A DNA stretch of 64,000 nucleotides from Physcia stellaris (GCA_018902385.1 JABSSW010000005.1:310001-374000), one strand, 5' to 3'. Counted from the first letter of the stretch, positions 12,070-24,817 are shown. The notes: a model not told the origin generated them from the letters alone. Numbers and translations are program-made.

Positions 12070-15000
12070 ATGCCAACGTAAGCTCTTTCATCTCTCAATG
12101 GCATAGTGGTCCACTTAGCTGATCATTCAACAATTTAGGGACCTCTGGGTTGCCGCAGCGGAGAACCTGCGACAAAAGGATAAAGACTCTTTAAGAGAGC
12201 TGAATGTCACCACAACCCGCATTGAGGATGTCGCCAGAGCAGTCGAGGACAGGAAGAAGGAGTGCAAAGAAAGACAATGGGAGTGGAAAAGAAGTAAAGG
12301 CAAAGATGCTATCGTGCTTAGGGACGTCTTCTCCAAGATTTCAACATGGCTTCAGAAGCTAGTCGAGATCGGTGACGTGGCTGTGAGTTACGATCCTGGG
12401 CATGCGGCGCTGCCATGGGCTGGCATACGGTTTCTGTTGAAGGTATGCATATTCGGTAGCCTGGGAATGCCTACTGAGAGCCTCTAGGTGGGCATACAAG
12501 ATGTCCAACAGTATGCAGCTGTCACGGAAGGCGTGGAGAGAGTGATGAAGATTATCGTCCGCTTCCGCATCATCGAGAGGCTTGCCCGGAAAGCAAGCTA
12601 TGAGGCGTCAATGCGTCTGGAAGCGAACCTGATCGAGCTGTATACGTCTATATGGCGTTATTTGCTCAAGGCGTATCGCTATTTCGGCAGGAGTACGGCC
12701 AGTAGGTGATACCGTCACCAAACTTTCCAGATCGGATAAGCACCAAGTATCACGCTCAGCTAACCTCCAGTCTTTTAGTAAGAGCCTTGCGCAGCATGAC
12801 AACCTTCCTCGACAAGTTCCACGAAGTAGACGAAGCCATCAGAACACAAGAAGCAGAGGCTGATAAATGGTTCGAGACTATTGCTGCCGAGCGATCTGAC
12901 GACCTGGAAGGCGGCCTCGCTGCCCTTACACTGGAGGAAAGGGAGTCCCATAAGAAACTGAACACACTTCTGGACGATCTCTCTAGACCCATCAAGCGCA
13001 TGGAAGCAGAAATTGCAGACGTCCATGATTGGCTCTCAGACGAACAAAAGACCCAAATCCTGCAATGGTTCTCTCCTTTGCCATATCAGCAGTACCACGT
13101 GCAAGCGAGCACTGACGTACTTGCCGGCACTGGAAATTGGCTTCTGCGTGATGAGAGATTCAAGAAATGGGGTAGCTCGAGTTCCGCATCCATATTGTGG
13201 CTCCGAGGGCCTCCCGGATTTGGCAAGACAAAATTGGTGTAAGTACCCTTCGGACCATTCCAAACTCGATCTGTGATGGTACTAAAGTTTTAGATCTATT
13301 CTTTTAAGGGGTCTTCTAGGCGAAAGCGAACGAAACGAGAACCCGACCCCGTGTTACTTCTATTGTACTCGCAACACAGCCGAAACAGAACGCAGCAAAT
13401 CAGAAGCCATATTGCGGAGCTTGGTTAGACAAATGGCAACCCCAGGCACAACAAGTACGGGAACCATAGCTCCCATACCAGCACCCGCGCGTCAGATATA
13501 CGACCTGAGAAAAAAGGACGCTTTTGCTGCTGGCCCCCTGACACAATCAGAGTGTGTAAAATTGATGATTGAGCTTACTAGTCAGAGAACACTAACTACC
13601 ATCGTCATTGATGCCTTGGATGAGTGTGACCTATCATCCAGGGCTGATATACTGGAGTCCCTGAATCAAGTGGTTGAAGAGTCTGCGGGCCTGATCAAGA
13701 TACTGATCTCTAGCCGCAATGATAGAGCCATCACATGCCATCTGGAAGGATTTCCTAACATTACGATCAATGCGAATGACAACCTCACTGACATAGCTAG
13801 ATTCGTCGATCACGAGGTAGAGACGATGATCAAAAGTAAGAAGCTCTTATGGGGAAAAGTATCGGCAGAGCTGAGAAAGTTGATCAAAGAAACGTTGTGT
13901 GAGCGGGCGGATGGGATGTGAGTACTGCGCTTTCTCAATCCAAATGGCATAATTACGATGCTCTGCGCTTGATATGATCAGATGATAATTGCTCGGCCTC
14001 TTTCTTCATTTGAATTATCGCCCCACTCCTCTAAACGTACTGACATGAGTAACAGGTTCCGATGGGTCAGCCTATCTCTTCAGAACTTCCGCGGCTTGAC
14101 CGTCGAGCGAGCCGTTCGCAATCGTCTTGGAAAATTGCCGAAAGATCTCCAGAAATTATATCAAGAGACATATGATCACCAAGTCGATACTGGAGATGAA
14201 GATCAGATCTCAATCGCCAAAGATACATTTCGTCTTCTTCTTTGTCTTGAGAACACTTTGCAAACTGAGGAATTCCTCTCTGCTCTTGGTTCGTGCAATG
14301 AGGAAGAGGAGGTCTTGACTACAGACGACCTCCTCGAATTGTGCTTCAACTTCATCACCCATGACCAAGAGTCCGATTCTTTCCGGTTCGTGCATCTGTC
14401 GGTCAGAGAGTTCCTGGAGACCAAGGAAGGGTTTGAACGTGAAAGCTGTCACCGCACTGCAGCAATCTTCTGCCTACGATGCGTGTCAGAACCTGGTCTT
14501 GCATACCGACTCTTTCCGAATTATCCAATCAAACGATCAGTGGACATCGATGAAGCTGGAACTACAAGCACTGAGGAAGAAGACGAAACCGTAAATTTCG
14601 GTACCTTCACTGGGCAACCGAAGATAGTAATTAGCGAGGCGACGGATGAGGAGAGCACAGATCCCGAGAAAGCATATCAATTAGCAAGTAAAGATTTGAC
14701 GTCTTATGAGTATGCATGCATACTGTGGCCATACCATTTAAGTCTCAGTGGCTCTTACCGACTTTGCGAACCACTGAAGACCTTGACATTCAATTTCATG
14801 CTAGGAGACGAGCCCGACATTGCAAATTTCCATGAATGGTCCAACGTGATGTACGAGGATGGCTGGCGTCTAAGGGTGGGCGATCCAAAAGTTAAATCTT
14901 TGCCGACTCACGGTTCGAGAGGTCAACCTGTCGATTACGAACGCATGATTCACGATTCATCTCGCTGGACGTCGAAAGACTCCCGACCCTTGTCGCGTTT

Positions 15001-15838
15001 TCTTACTTCGGATTTCGCGCCTAAGACGGACCCTATCTTCGCATTGTGTGTTTGGGATTTCTCCGACATACTCCAAGCCCGCATAGACTTCGACCCCACG
15101 TCAATCGACCGTGAGTCAGACGTTCCACGACGCGATCCCAATTCTCTCGAAAAAGCCTGGTGGAGCGCCGCTGAACCTGCAAATCGTGTTTGTCCTCTTG
15201 ATCTAGCATGTCTGTACGTGAATTTCGACTGTGTGAAGATCCTCCTCGAGGCTGGAGCAAAAGCCACTAGCCATCTCGCACTCTCATTCGCCATCCGGAC
15301 ACAGCGCGCCGATATCGTACAACTACTGTTAGAGCATAAGGCACCGCTCGGCACACAAAGCGATATTGAAACGTGGAACCAGGAGATGGAGTGGCCAACA
15401 GGCTTCGGATCCAATCCATTGCATCAGACCGTTATTGTAGGCTCGCCGAAAATCCTCGATATGCTCTTACGACACGGAGCGGATCCTAATATTCGCATTG
15501 AAGGCATCTCGGCACTGGACTTGGCGAAGAGTATGAAGAAAATGGACATGGTGCGCCGGCTTGCAGACGCTGGTGCTGTTCCGGACAGCAATTTGACACT
15601 TCCGCAGGATGAACAATCAGGAAACGCTCATAACCACATCCTATTCGGCAACATCCTACAGCACCTGACAACCGAAGAGCGTCTACAGCTCTATTTTGGG
15701 CTGCAGCGCGGAGAGGATACGAAAAGTGGGCGCAGTGGACGCGATGTGAAGGCATTAATCTCAGACGACGCAGGCGGGCCTCTCTTTACGTATTCCAGGG
15801 ACCATGAATTGTTGCTTGTTGTTACGCAGCATCAATGA
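12070..15838 (+). CDS. NACHT-ankyrin STAND protein (NLR-like)
   Basis: Six exons: 12070-12077, 12139-12442, 12488-12701, 12779-13238, 13294-13917 and 14056-15838, about 1130 residues. The tiny first exon (MPT) is inferred because exon 2 needs two extra bases; the remaining joins are strongly supported by protein continuity. The N-terminal helical domain has the W-x-G-I-R-F-L-L block typical of fungal NACHT proteins. The NACHT NTPase carries the P-loop GPPGFGKT at about 319-326 and a Walker B stretch ending in D-A-L-D-E-C-D near 432-441, followed by the conserved M-F-R-W-V helix. At least three ankyrin repeats lie at about 910-1045. Such proteins are signal-transducing ATPases linked to non-self recognition and cell death in fungi. 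Role here is inferred; the ankyrins have diverged and are few. It sits at the edge of an island with HET genes. Confidence 0.9.
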
Positions 15839-16584
15839 GCGCCCGTCACGCAACCTTTGAGCGGTCTAAATTTGAGTCAAGCAGGGAAACCCTCAACTAT
15901 ATTCCGTTGGCGCTCTGAGACAATGTAACCAGTAGGCCATTCCACGCAGCCGATGGAGGATCATATGTGCACGAAAACTACGTCAACACTTTTCTGTAGC
16001 CTAAAGATCATGGAGGCCACGTTCTCAGAAAGCGGGAAGAACGGATGATACTCTCACGCTTTCCTGTGTCTGGGGCAGACAGCCAGTCTGTCAGCCTGTC
16101 GAAATTATGTCATGGCCTGATCCTAGATAATGCGGTTGTTTGGGATGCATCCCGACAGACTTCCGATTACCCGACTCGGGACGAAGTCAGAGGATGGTGT
16201 TGCCTTCATATCACATTCATATGCTTTGTACCAAAGACGGGTTGACGTATTGTCATGTTGGGTCGAGGGGTGTATAAGCAGAATTCCATCACACCAGGTC
16301 ACGGGATAGTACTTTACCCGAAGTGGAAAATGTTGACGAGGTTACACAAAGTGAGGGGTTGCTTGCATCTGTTGGCTAGACAAGTGCTGCTTGCGTTGTT
16401 CCTCGAGGTGTATCTACACCAAATCCTCGGGACAAGAGATCACTGCTTTGCCCTCTTGGGTAAATTGCTGCCCTTTACCCTTAGTATTCTGGAGACCACT
16501 GGATCAGAATATCAACAAGCAGGTGACCTGAATTATTACTGGTAGCAGCAGAAGCATACCACTCAGCGATACCGTCCTTTCACT
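15839..16584. other. Intergenic with a MITE copy
   Basis: Holds the MITE at 16108-16306 and the upstream region of the HET gene. The 66-codon frame at 16045-16245 is element sequence, not a gene: its reading recurs only because the element recurs. Confidence 0.6.
16108..16306 (+). mobile_element. MITE, family 1, copy C
   Basis: A 199-bp element with ends TGTCATGGCCTGAT and ACCAGGTCACGGGA, flanked on both sides by TA (16106-16107 and 16307-16308). The interior shares ATTACCCGACTYGGGACGAA, TTCATATGCTTTGT and AAANACGGG with copies near 49.9 and 50.3 kb. No coding capacity, so it is non-autonomous; TA duplication suggests a Tc1/mariner-type transposase. Confidence 0.8.
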
Positions 16585-18390
16585 ATGCGGCTCATCAATA
16601 CATCAACCCTGAAATTAGAGGAGTTCACTAGGGAAATTCCGATGTACGCCATACTTTCGCATACCTGGGGTGATGAAGAGGTCTCTTTTCAACTCTTCCA
16701 AACGCCACAGCGTCAGTCAAGAGCTGGCTTCATCAAAATCAGACGATTCTGCGCCCTGGCTAGAAGCCGGAAACTTAAATACGCATGGGTCGATACTTGT
16801 TGCATTGATAAGTCGAGTAGCGCTGAGCTTTCTGAGGCTATCAATTCGATGTATTCATGGTACAAAAAATCAAAATGCTGCATGGTATACTTGAGTGATA
16901 TGCACAGATGTTCGGCTATAGTCGACGAACATGAGAGGTCCGAAGCTGAATACAAAGCCTTTCAAGCTTGCAAGTGGTTTACTAGGGGATGGTGCCTGCA
17001 AGAGCTCCTAGCACCATCCACAGTCATCTTCTATGACCAATACTGGGAAGAGATCGGTGATAAAAGGTCAATGAGTATGTTGATAAGTCGAGCGAGTGGT
17101 ATAAAGGATAGACAGCTTCAAGATCCGACATCGGCAAGCATTAGCATTGCTCAAAAGATGTCCTGGGCGGCGCGCCGGCAAACGACACGGATCGAGGATG
17201 AGGCCTATTGCCTTTTGGGTATCTTCAACGTGAATATGCCGTTATTATATGGAGAAGGCTCGAACGCATTTATGAGGCTTCAGCAAGAAATCATAAAATC
17301 GTCGAAGGACGAATCAATATTTGCCTGGACTAATGAGGACCTTTGGTCCAGCGGCTTGCTTGCCAAACAGCCACGCGACTTCGCGGGCTCAGGTGATGTA
17401 ATTCAGAACAATTATATAAGTCTAAGTCGAGCTCCTTACTCAATGACGAACCAGGGTTTGCAAATCGAATTGGTAGCTCTACAAAGTGGGGACCAGAATG
17501 CTCGACAATTCGAAGGTCCGCTTCGGTGTACTCGGGAAAGAACAGGCAAGGAAACTTTGATTACGTTGCAACTAACAATGCTCGGTGAGCTCGAGGAGAA
17601 GAAAGCTGCAAGAAGAGTGATGAGAACTGGGCTATCAGCCAACCGGCTGAGGCACGTGACAGATTTGCGGAATTCCACTAGTGCACGGCTATGCTACGTG
17701 GATGATATCACATGTATCAAATCGCTAGGCAGCACAGAAACTGACCTTGTATGGTCGCATCTAGACGTGTCTTTGAGTCTAGGACTGCGACTTAGGGGGG
17801 TTTCGATAGAAAAGGTGTCCCATATGTGCCAGCTCCATCCAATCGATACAGAAAGAATTGGATTCTATATTTTCGAAGTCAATGAAGAAATTTTCAAGGT
17901 GTCCGCTCACTATCTTGACAATGCGTTACTCTACATATGTTGGCCTCCGGAAAATTCCTCCCCTACCTCGATGAACATTTACTGTCGAAATCGAAATCCA
18001 AGAAAGAAGTCTAGAACGCAACGGGAACGTTCAATTAATCAAGAGAACTTTAATCAAGAGAACTCAACAATCATGACTGTCGACCTCGGTAACTCATTGA
18101 AGACTTGGTCGGGTTCAGAAGGCGTGTCCGGAAGCTTCTTCCTTTTCATCGCCCTCAACTCAACTACGACTCCGTTTCAGACGAAAACGATCATTGACAT
18201 CGAAATGAAATGTATATCATTCTGGGACCCTTGGTATGAGCAAATTGTGCTCAGTGATCCAAGAGGCAACTATGCGATTTATCGGAGAAAAGAAGGGCTC
18301 TTCCGGGAGCCATCTTTTAGTTCAGGCGATGGTACCGAGATATATGGTATTCCCGTGCGATCTCTACAGAGTCAAGGCTTCATTGAATAA
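16585..18390 (+). CDS. HET-domain protein (HET-E/HNWD-type N-terminus)
   Basis: A single exon of 601 residues. The N-terminus holds the full HET signature in order: Y-A-I-L-S-H-T-W-G near residue 21, K-Y-A-W-V-D-T-C-C-I-D-K near 65, and W-F-T-R-G-W-C-L-Q-E-L-L-A-P near 131. A further conserved block (AYCLLGIFNVNMPLLYGEG) follows, as usual in this subclass. The C-terminal half has no domain I recognise and lacks NACHT or WD repeats, so this is a stand-alone HET protein. HET domains trigger incompatibility-type cell death on non-self recognition; they have a TIR-like fold and may act as NAD-consuming enzymes. The first ATG after a stop at about 16540 was used. Function is inferred from the family; the local NACHT and second HET genes support an allorecognition role. 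Confidence 0.93.
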   Translation: MRLINTSTLKLEEFTREIPMYAILSHTWGDEEVSFQLFQTPQRQSRAGFIKIRRFCALARSRKLKYAWVDTCCIDKSSSAELSEAINSMYSWYKKSKCCMVYLSDMHRCSAIVDEHERSEAEYKAFQACKWFTRGWCLQELLAPSTVIFYDQYWEEIGDKRSMSMLISRASGIKDRQLQDPTSASISIAQKMSWAARRQTTRIEDEAYCLLGIFNVNMPLLYGEGSNAFMRLQQEIIKSSKDESIFAWTNEDLWSSGLLAKQPRDFAGSGDVIQNNYISLSRAPYSMTNQGLQIELVALQSGDQNARQFEGPLRCTRERTGKETLITLQLTMLGELEEKKAARRVMRTGLSANRLRHVTDLRNSTSARLCYVDDITCIKSLGSTETDLVWSHLDVSLSLGLRLRGVSIEKVSHMCQLHPIDTERIGFYIFEVNEEIFKVSAHYLDNALLYICWPPENSSPTSMNIYCRNRNPRKKSRTQRERSINQENFNQENSTIMTVDLGNSLKTWSGSEGVSGSFFLFIALNSTTTPFQTKTIIDIEMKCISFWDPWYEQIVLSDPRGNYAIYRRKEGLFREPSFSSGDGTEIYGIPVRSLQSQGFIE

Positions 18391-19965
18391 GATATCCAAT
18401 CGTGCTAGAGACCAAAGTCCAAACTTCTCGCTCAGAGCTGAGCATCAACGGCTCTTGTATCATGCAACCGCAGTGAAATAGGTCTGCTCATCTTGACTTG
18501 TAGAAAGTTATTCCAAAAAATCTTTGCAAAGAGTACCTGCCGTGGAATGTGGTGATCTTAGCACTGCTGCGCTTCGAGAAATCTCATTACGAGGTTTGGA
18601 AACATCGACAGAGTAGAATGCGATCGCAAAGCATGAATGTAAAATAGTCTCCATCCATTACAGCTTGTTGCGAGTCAAATATCTTTCAATGCGCATTGTG
18701 GAGCCCTCGAGAGCTGCGCGGTGACCTCAACGAGCATAGCAGGAAAGGCGAGTCGTGTCGAATCGCAAGCTCTCTCTGTTCTAATATTGAACGATGCGAG
18801 TTGATTGTTTGTGTCTTTTGATTATCACTGCTTACGATGAATAGAAAGATAAGTAATCTATGATCCTGATCAATCTTGGTGGATGGGATGTCTACTTGCT
18901 GCTCGCATAAATTGTTTCAGAGTTTTCAAATATCTTGTTTCTGAAATTGTCAAAGCTTTCTTTTCAAGCTCAGAGAATTCGAATATCAAAGCGCACAGCA
19001 ATTCTATTTCAGTCTTCAAACTCTCAAAAATCTTAGAATTCTCAGAATTTTCAAAATTTTCATTTTCAGAACTTTCAATCTCATCAATCTCAAAACTCTT
19101 CGAGCTCTTCGAGTTACCAGGATCTCGAAAGTATCAAAGCTCCAAACCTCAAAGTTCCCAATCTCGAAGTTTTCAATTCAAAGCGTCAGAGCATCGAATT
19201 TTAGAGTTTCAAACGTCAAGTTCTCAATCACAGAGCTGCCAGCGCTCCCAGCTCTCTCAGACTCAACGTTTCCAATTCCGAAGCTCTCAAAGCTCCAAAG
19301 CTCCAAAGCACCCAAACAGCTCCAGAGCAACGCCGGGACTCCAGAGCAGCCAGAGCAGGCATCTAGAGCTCCGGAGCAGCGCCAGAGCTTCGGAGCAGCT
19401 CCAGAACTTCGGCTTCGAAGTTTGGAAGTCTCTCTTTGAATGTTTCGTTTTGCATGTTCTAAAAATCTGAAGCTTGATTCTGTATGCTTCGCTTCGTTCC
19501 GTTCCGCTCTTAAGACTCGACGCTGAAGTTTCGCCTTATAGATTCAGTGATTGGGAGCTCCGAAAGTCAGAGCTCTAAAATTCTGAGGTTGAGAACTCTG
19601 ATATTGAGAGCTCTGGATTGGCGACTTTGAAGTCAAGAGCTTAGACAGAATTCAAAATCGTTTGAGTTCACTCTCAGTAAACTCATGTTGAGAATTTCTA
19701 TTTCTATCGCTTCACACGCTCATACGAGAACATGTGAATTGTTCCAGCTGCAGCTCACCCAATGCGGAAGATGCACGTATCCGCCCTCGACCTATGAGAG
19801 CGAGATATTCATATGAATCGTGCGGGGTCGAGAGGTTACACGAGCCTCAGAAGTAAAGGGCTGATATTTACCTTCTCCTCCCATCACCTCGAGCTCCATT
19901 TGCGAGACCCAAGTATTCATTGATAAACAACCCAAAACACTTGCTAAGCGTTAGGGAAAGGCATC
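18391..19965. other. Intergenic with low-complexity AGAGCTC/TCAAAG tract
   Basis: Between the HET gene and the tetraspanin gene. The central part is the degenerate repeat listed separately; the last ~150 bp are the tetraspanin promoter. The 195-codon frame 18883-19470 is a Ser/Gln/Phe-rich translation of the repeat and is not called a gene. Confidence 0.5.
18955..19640. repeat. Degenerate CTCAAAGCTC / GAGCTCTGA tract
   Basis: About 550 bases on the + strand are built from diverged TCAAA(G)(A/C)TC and AGAGCTCC words; after about 19540 the words appear in the opposite sense (GAGCTC, GAGAACTCTGA). Units are too degenerate to give one consensus. No function is visible. Confidence 0.6.
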
Positions 19966-21022
19966 ATGTCTAGAAGCCGTGCCTCGACTAGGCTGGTGAC
20001 TGCAGTTGTCGTGCTCGTACGCTTTCACTTCATCCCACAGAATAGAAGTCGAGTAAGCTGACAGCAAACAGGTCCTCCTAACACTCACCATCGTAGCAGC
20101 GTAAGCCCCCCTTCTCCCCATCCCCACCTCCTACCCCATACTCCAAAAGCTGAAGCCAAACCCAGCATCGCCCTCCACCAAATCCAGTCCCTCTCCCTCC
20201 CAATCCCCAAAACAACCGGCATAGCCACCCTCCTCCTCCCCCTCCTCACAGGCCTCACCCTCTACCCCTCCTCCCCCACCCCGGCCTCCAAAAAAGGCTT
20301 CCAGCCATACCTCACCCTCACCATCTTCACCCTGCTCACAATCTACGAAACCGTCCTCATCACCCTCTCCCTCACCTCCATGCTCCCCCCCAGCAGCCTA
20401 ACTTGCCCCCTCGAGCAGCGCTGGCAGGGTTTATATTCCGCCAAGAACGCGGAAAGCATCAAGAGGATCCAGGATCGGCATGATTGCTGTGGATTGCACA
20501 GTGTGCGGGATAGAGCGTGGCCGTTCCCGGCGAAGAGGAGGTTGGTGACGGCGTGTGCGAGTACGTTTAAGAGAGAGAGGAGCTGTTTCGGGCTTTGGAG
20601 GGGGAATGAGCAGGTTACGGCGAGGTTGTTGCTGGTTGTTGCTGCGGGGACGATTTTGATTAAGGTGAGAGGCGTCGTCGTTATCTTACTTTGGGATTGA
20701 GGAAAGGCTCACCGTTGAATAAATATAGATGTCGCTACTCCTTTTCGTCCGGCCGCGGACACCGTGGACGGAACAGTATCGTCGAAATACAACTGCCGAA
20801 GATGAGGCTGATGATTCGCCCTCGGCGAGCCGTGGACAGCGGAGGATAGAGCCTCAGTATCATGATGAGGAAGCGGAGGAGGTCGTGGATCGGGCTCATG
20901 ATACTGAGAATGATAGAACTATCACGCCGGGGAATGACCGTGTGGAGGATCCTGCGATGCAGCCATCGAGCTTCCAGGGTCATAGTGAGAAGAGGGAGAG
21001 AGAGCGGAATGAGTGGGCTTGA
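19966..21022 (+). CDS. Tetraspanin, fungal TSP3-like
   Basis: Four exons: 19966-20016, 20072-20100, 20166-20664 and 20729-21022, giving 290 residues. The acceptor at 20165 (CCCAG) was chosen because earlier AGs open a stop or the wrong frame. Four hydrophobic segments are visible: one across exons 1-2, one beginning TTGIATLLLP, one beginning YLTLTIFTLL, and one spanning exons 3-4. The large loop between the third and fourth holds the D-C-C-G-L motif with its flanking RIQD and AWPFP blocks, plus further cysteines, as in ascomycete TSP3 proteins. The C-terminal 80 residues are acidic and arginine-rich and presumably cytoplasmic. Tetraspanins organise membrane microdomains; the precise role of TSP3 is not known to me. 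The rich CCTC codon run in exon 3 reflects strong C-ending codon bias, unlike the neighbouring HET genes. Confidence 0.85.
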
Positions 21023-22498
21023 TGGGAGGACGAGTTGCCTGAAGTGGGGATCTATATTTACAGGGGGTACCGGAGGTGGAGGTGTGAGGATTTACATTGA
21101 AGTTCAAGTCCGGATGTATTCTTTAGAGATTGGCATAATTATGGAACAAATGGTAGATACCCATAAATTGCAATCAATATCGGAGAACTCCCGAGCTGTG
21201 TCCAATTTGGATGCAGATCCATTCCCTTTAATTTCTGGATCATTACCAGACGGCACTAGCCCGACCGTGAAACCTTGGATTGGGTTTCGGATCTTGTCGA
21301 CTCTCAGTAACAAAAAAAAGTCCTAAAGAATCCCGGAGCGCTTCTGGAGTGGTGTTGAAAAGTATTCGCATGCTGTCTAGCACCAGCCATCGTTTCATAC
21401 CAAGGGTCAAATCACCTCCTCGGAGGACACTTGACCATATATAGCCAACTTGGACATCTTGAGGGTTATTTCCGGTATGCTTCTCGAATAAAAGACAAGA
21501 CCTTGATCGTAGATGCTAGATGTCGCACGAGGGAGTTGAGCGGTACTTTCCTGCTTTCCCTACTTGTTTCATGGGGCGGCGTCCCACTGACCGTGATAGC
21601 CGTTGATAATGTACCGAATGTTGCTAGGAATCGATATCCGGGGATAGCAGTGATACTGATATTAGCGCAAAGTCTATGAGATCGAAAGTCGAAGCTGTGA
21701 GTCTCTTCCGGGCGATCTTCTGGGTGATCGACTAGGTGGTGGCTGGATTGAGTGATTAAATTTTGAGTCTTTGTACTTGAGGATGATGTTTGCCATTAGC
21801 AACGAGCTTCGCATGATATCGGTCTCTCTGGGGAACATTACCTGTCCAAATTAGACACGGCTATTGAAGTGTTGAACTACTGTAAGCCGCTAGAAAATAG
21901 TGTACACTGTCTATAAAGCTTTGAAACTTGTGTGCTATATCAGTATAAGGTTTAATAATAATATAAGTATGAGAGCTATACGAGAATTAGTGAGTGCTGA
22001 GTAGGTCTTGAGATCTAAAATTCAAATGGACGTGTCAGTGTCCTAAGAGCGCCAAGACGGGGTGCCAGTCCCGCCTAGATGAGGGCTAGGAAGCTCGGAA
22101 TCTACGGAAAATGCAGAGGTTGGTGGTGAGAAACACGAACGAGGCTGAGAGGGTTCGACCAATCAATCACCTGGCGTCGACCGCTTTGCGAATGCTTGGC
22201 GGTTGGCAATCGAGCTGCCGATCAGTTCAGCTGTTCAGTTTCAACAATTAGCGACGGCGACCAACCCCACAGAAACGATTATTATTTTCTCAACGCTTCT
22301 TAGAATCTCCATCTAGCCGTATAAAAATTACAATAGCCCTCAAGGACGAAGTTCAAGTTGCGTCCTGTTGACAGGGCTTGAGTCTCCGCCGTGAGCCAGC
22401 AGTTCCTCCTTATTATCTCTCTTCCTGATCTATCATCAAGCGTTAGCTACTTAGTAGCTCCAGAATTTTTAGCTGTGGCTGCGTCTGCGTCTAGAGGA
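21023..22498. other. Intergenic, nothing recognised
   Basis: No coding, RNA or repeat feature was supported. Sequence near 21930-22010 is AT-rich. The frame extending upstream from the next HET gene to 22391 starts with GTG and is not used. Confidence 0.5.
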
Positions 22499-24817
22499 AT
22501 GGATAAGATTAGTTGCAAATCCGAGTACAAGCCATATCTGAAATATGATCCACTACCACAAGGCCATGTCCGACTCTTAAGGTTTCAGGGGAGTCTGATT
22601 TCAGATTACGAGGATGAGATTGAAATCTCGCTAATCACAGCGCCGCTCTCTAATTGCCCTCCTTACATCACCTTATCCTACACCTGGGAGTGCCCTGAGC
22701 CCGTTCAAGATCCCAAGACCATCATTTTTACAAAGGTAGCCCGATGCTTTCCTATCAAGTGTGGTGGGAAATTGCTTCTCGGCACTCACAACCTCCGCAA
22801 TGCTCTACGCGCTTTGCGCAAAGTCGAGAACAGCCAGCAATCAGCCACAGCTGACAGTGCCATTACGCCAATGAGGCTAGGTTGCGCATCGTTCGATCAG
22901 AATCAGTTATATTGGATTGACGCTATATGTATTAACCAGGAAGATATCCAAGAGCGATCCCGGCAAGTTTCGCTGATGAGTCTGATCTACAGTCAAGCGC
23001 AATGCACTGTTGTCTGGCTTGGAGAGCGTGATCGTTACACGGAGTCATCTATGCGGGTTTTACTAAAAGTCATGGGTGATCATGTCGCAGATGATAGCAT
23101 TGTCGAGCTTGGAGACACTAGACCGACGAAAACTAAATTCGAGGGGATCTATAGGCTAAGTGATGATGAAATTATAGCTCTCGGCATGCTGTTCGCGCGT
23201 AAATGGTTTTCCAGAACATGGGTTGTTCAAGAGGTCGTTCTATCCCGGACTGTAATGACATTGTGGGGTACAGTCTATTTTTCTTTCGATATCCTCACCA
23301 AGGTTGCTACTGTCATGTCTCACACGCGTTCATCGTTGCGTTTCATTAGCCGCTTCTCAACAATTGGAAGTTCGAGTCGCTTGGAGAGCGCTGTGCAGGA
23401 GAAGTTCTGGGAAATGTCATCAGCTCTGCCCATCTTGCAAACGATCGAGAGTAGTCGAGTTGACTTGCAGAATGACATGAAACCTAGCTTCATGAAAGTT
23501 GTAAGGATGTGTCGAGCGTCTAAATCGTCAGACCTAAGGGACAAGATCTATGGAATCCTTGGTATAGCTGCAGAGCTTGAAAACAGCGGCGAAGGGGACA
23601 GCACACCAGACTACAATCTCACTATAGCAGAAGTCTACATGAGGGCGACAACAGTGGTTATAAGATCGAGATCGGATCTCGCTTGCCTCACACTTACCGG
23701 CGATGAGTCTTACAAGAATGTCAAGGGTCTCACCTCTTGGTGTCCAGATTATAGTACGCATGCGATATTTCTTAGAGAATGCGATGATGTCACAAGAAAG
23801 TGGCAGCTAGGTTTATCCTGGTCAAATGCACTGTCTCCCAAGATCGTTGGAACTTCCAACCTCAGGGTAGACGGCTCCCTATTCGACGTCGTTGCGGAAA
23901 TCTCGTGCTTAACCGAGAACCCCACAGATCGCTCCATACATCATGGTCTGAGTACTGTGTTCGAATTAGCCACACGTTTGGAAGATGAACAAGGACCTAC
24001 TTCTGTTAAGAGGTAAGTTTTCCAAGGCTTATGTGAATACTCGGGAATCTGACGTTTCAGGTATGGTCATGGGCCGTTTGAGACGTTATGGAGAACCCTT
24101 ATTTGTGACCAGTGTTACACACGGGCTCCAGCGCCAGCGGCTACAGCCTTTTGTATTCCCGCATTTATTCCATGGCTATTGAGTTGTACTATGCCAAACA
24201 AAACTGGACCTGACGAATACGGCCGCGTTCAATCCATCGATATTCTTCCAACGAAGGAGTCTATACTTGAAGAATATCAAAAATTGGAGTCGATTACGAA
24301 CCAGCTCAAGCGAGGGGAACACCGTAAGATTCTCGGCTTGCCCAACTTTAGCCGTATACGTGAATTGGTCATCGCACATCAATTCAGCAAAAGCTGTTCC
24401 TATTCCGATGACATGGAAAACATCCTCGTGAAAGTCGTTGAACTAGAACTTTCTATATTATACGACGAGCACCGTGCTGGAAGCTCGGCGGTGGATCTAC
24501 TGAGCTTAGGTGGGAGCAGATCAACTCCGAGCTTCAATGAGCATGTCGACCTATGGCAGCAGAACTTCATAGACAATACCACCGATGGGCGCTTGGGAAG
24601 GATCTATTTCAGGACAAGGAATACTTTAGGCACCGGACAGCCATCAGTCCGAGCTAGAGACGAGATATGGTTTCTATATGGCGCTACTGCACCCATTATA
24701 CTCAGACCTTTACCCAACGGTAATTACCGATTTATGGGCGAAGCTTATGTGCATGGTCTTATGTACGGGGATGCAGGTGGCCAATGTGAGTCACATAAGA
24801 TTATTAATATTGAATGA
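22499..24817 (+). CDS. HET-domain protein with C-terminal extension
   Basis: Two exons, 22499-24012 and 24061-24817, 756 residues; the 48-bp intron (GTAAGT...TTTCAG) falls just before the conserved Y-G-H-G-P-F-E-T-L-W-R-T-L block. HET motifs in order: Y-I-T-L-S-Y-T-W-E, L-Y-W-I-D-A-I-C-I-N-Q-E-D-I-Q-E-R, and W-F-S-R-T-W-V-V-Q-E-V-V. The subclass is the large 'HET plus GDP/FWRTL' type and differs from the HET gene at 16.6 kb, so the two are not recent duplicates. The first ATG in the frame (22499) gives the usual start, roughly 65 residues ahead of the first HET motif. Likely role: incompatibility or stress-triggered cell death; inferred from family only. Confidence 0.9.

Noticed and set aside
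16045-16245. A small protein family sharing the motif FICFVPxTG (also at 48.5 and 49.9 kb)
   Set aside because: The motif is read from the core of MITE family 1; copies occur in different frames and with stops, and no start or length is conserved.
18883-19470. 195-codon Ser/Gln/Phe-rich + strand frame
   Set aside because: It is produced by the TCAAAG/AGCTC repeat tract; residues follow the repeat words, not a fold.
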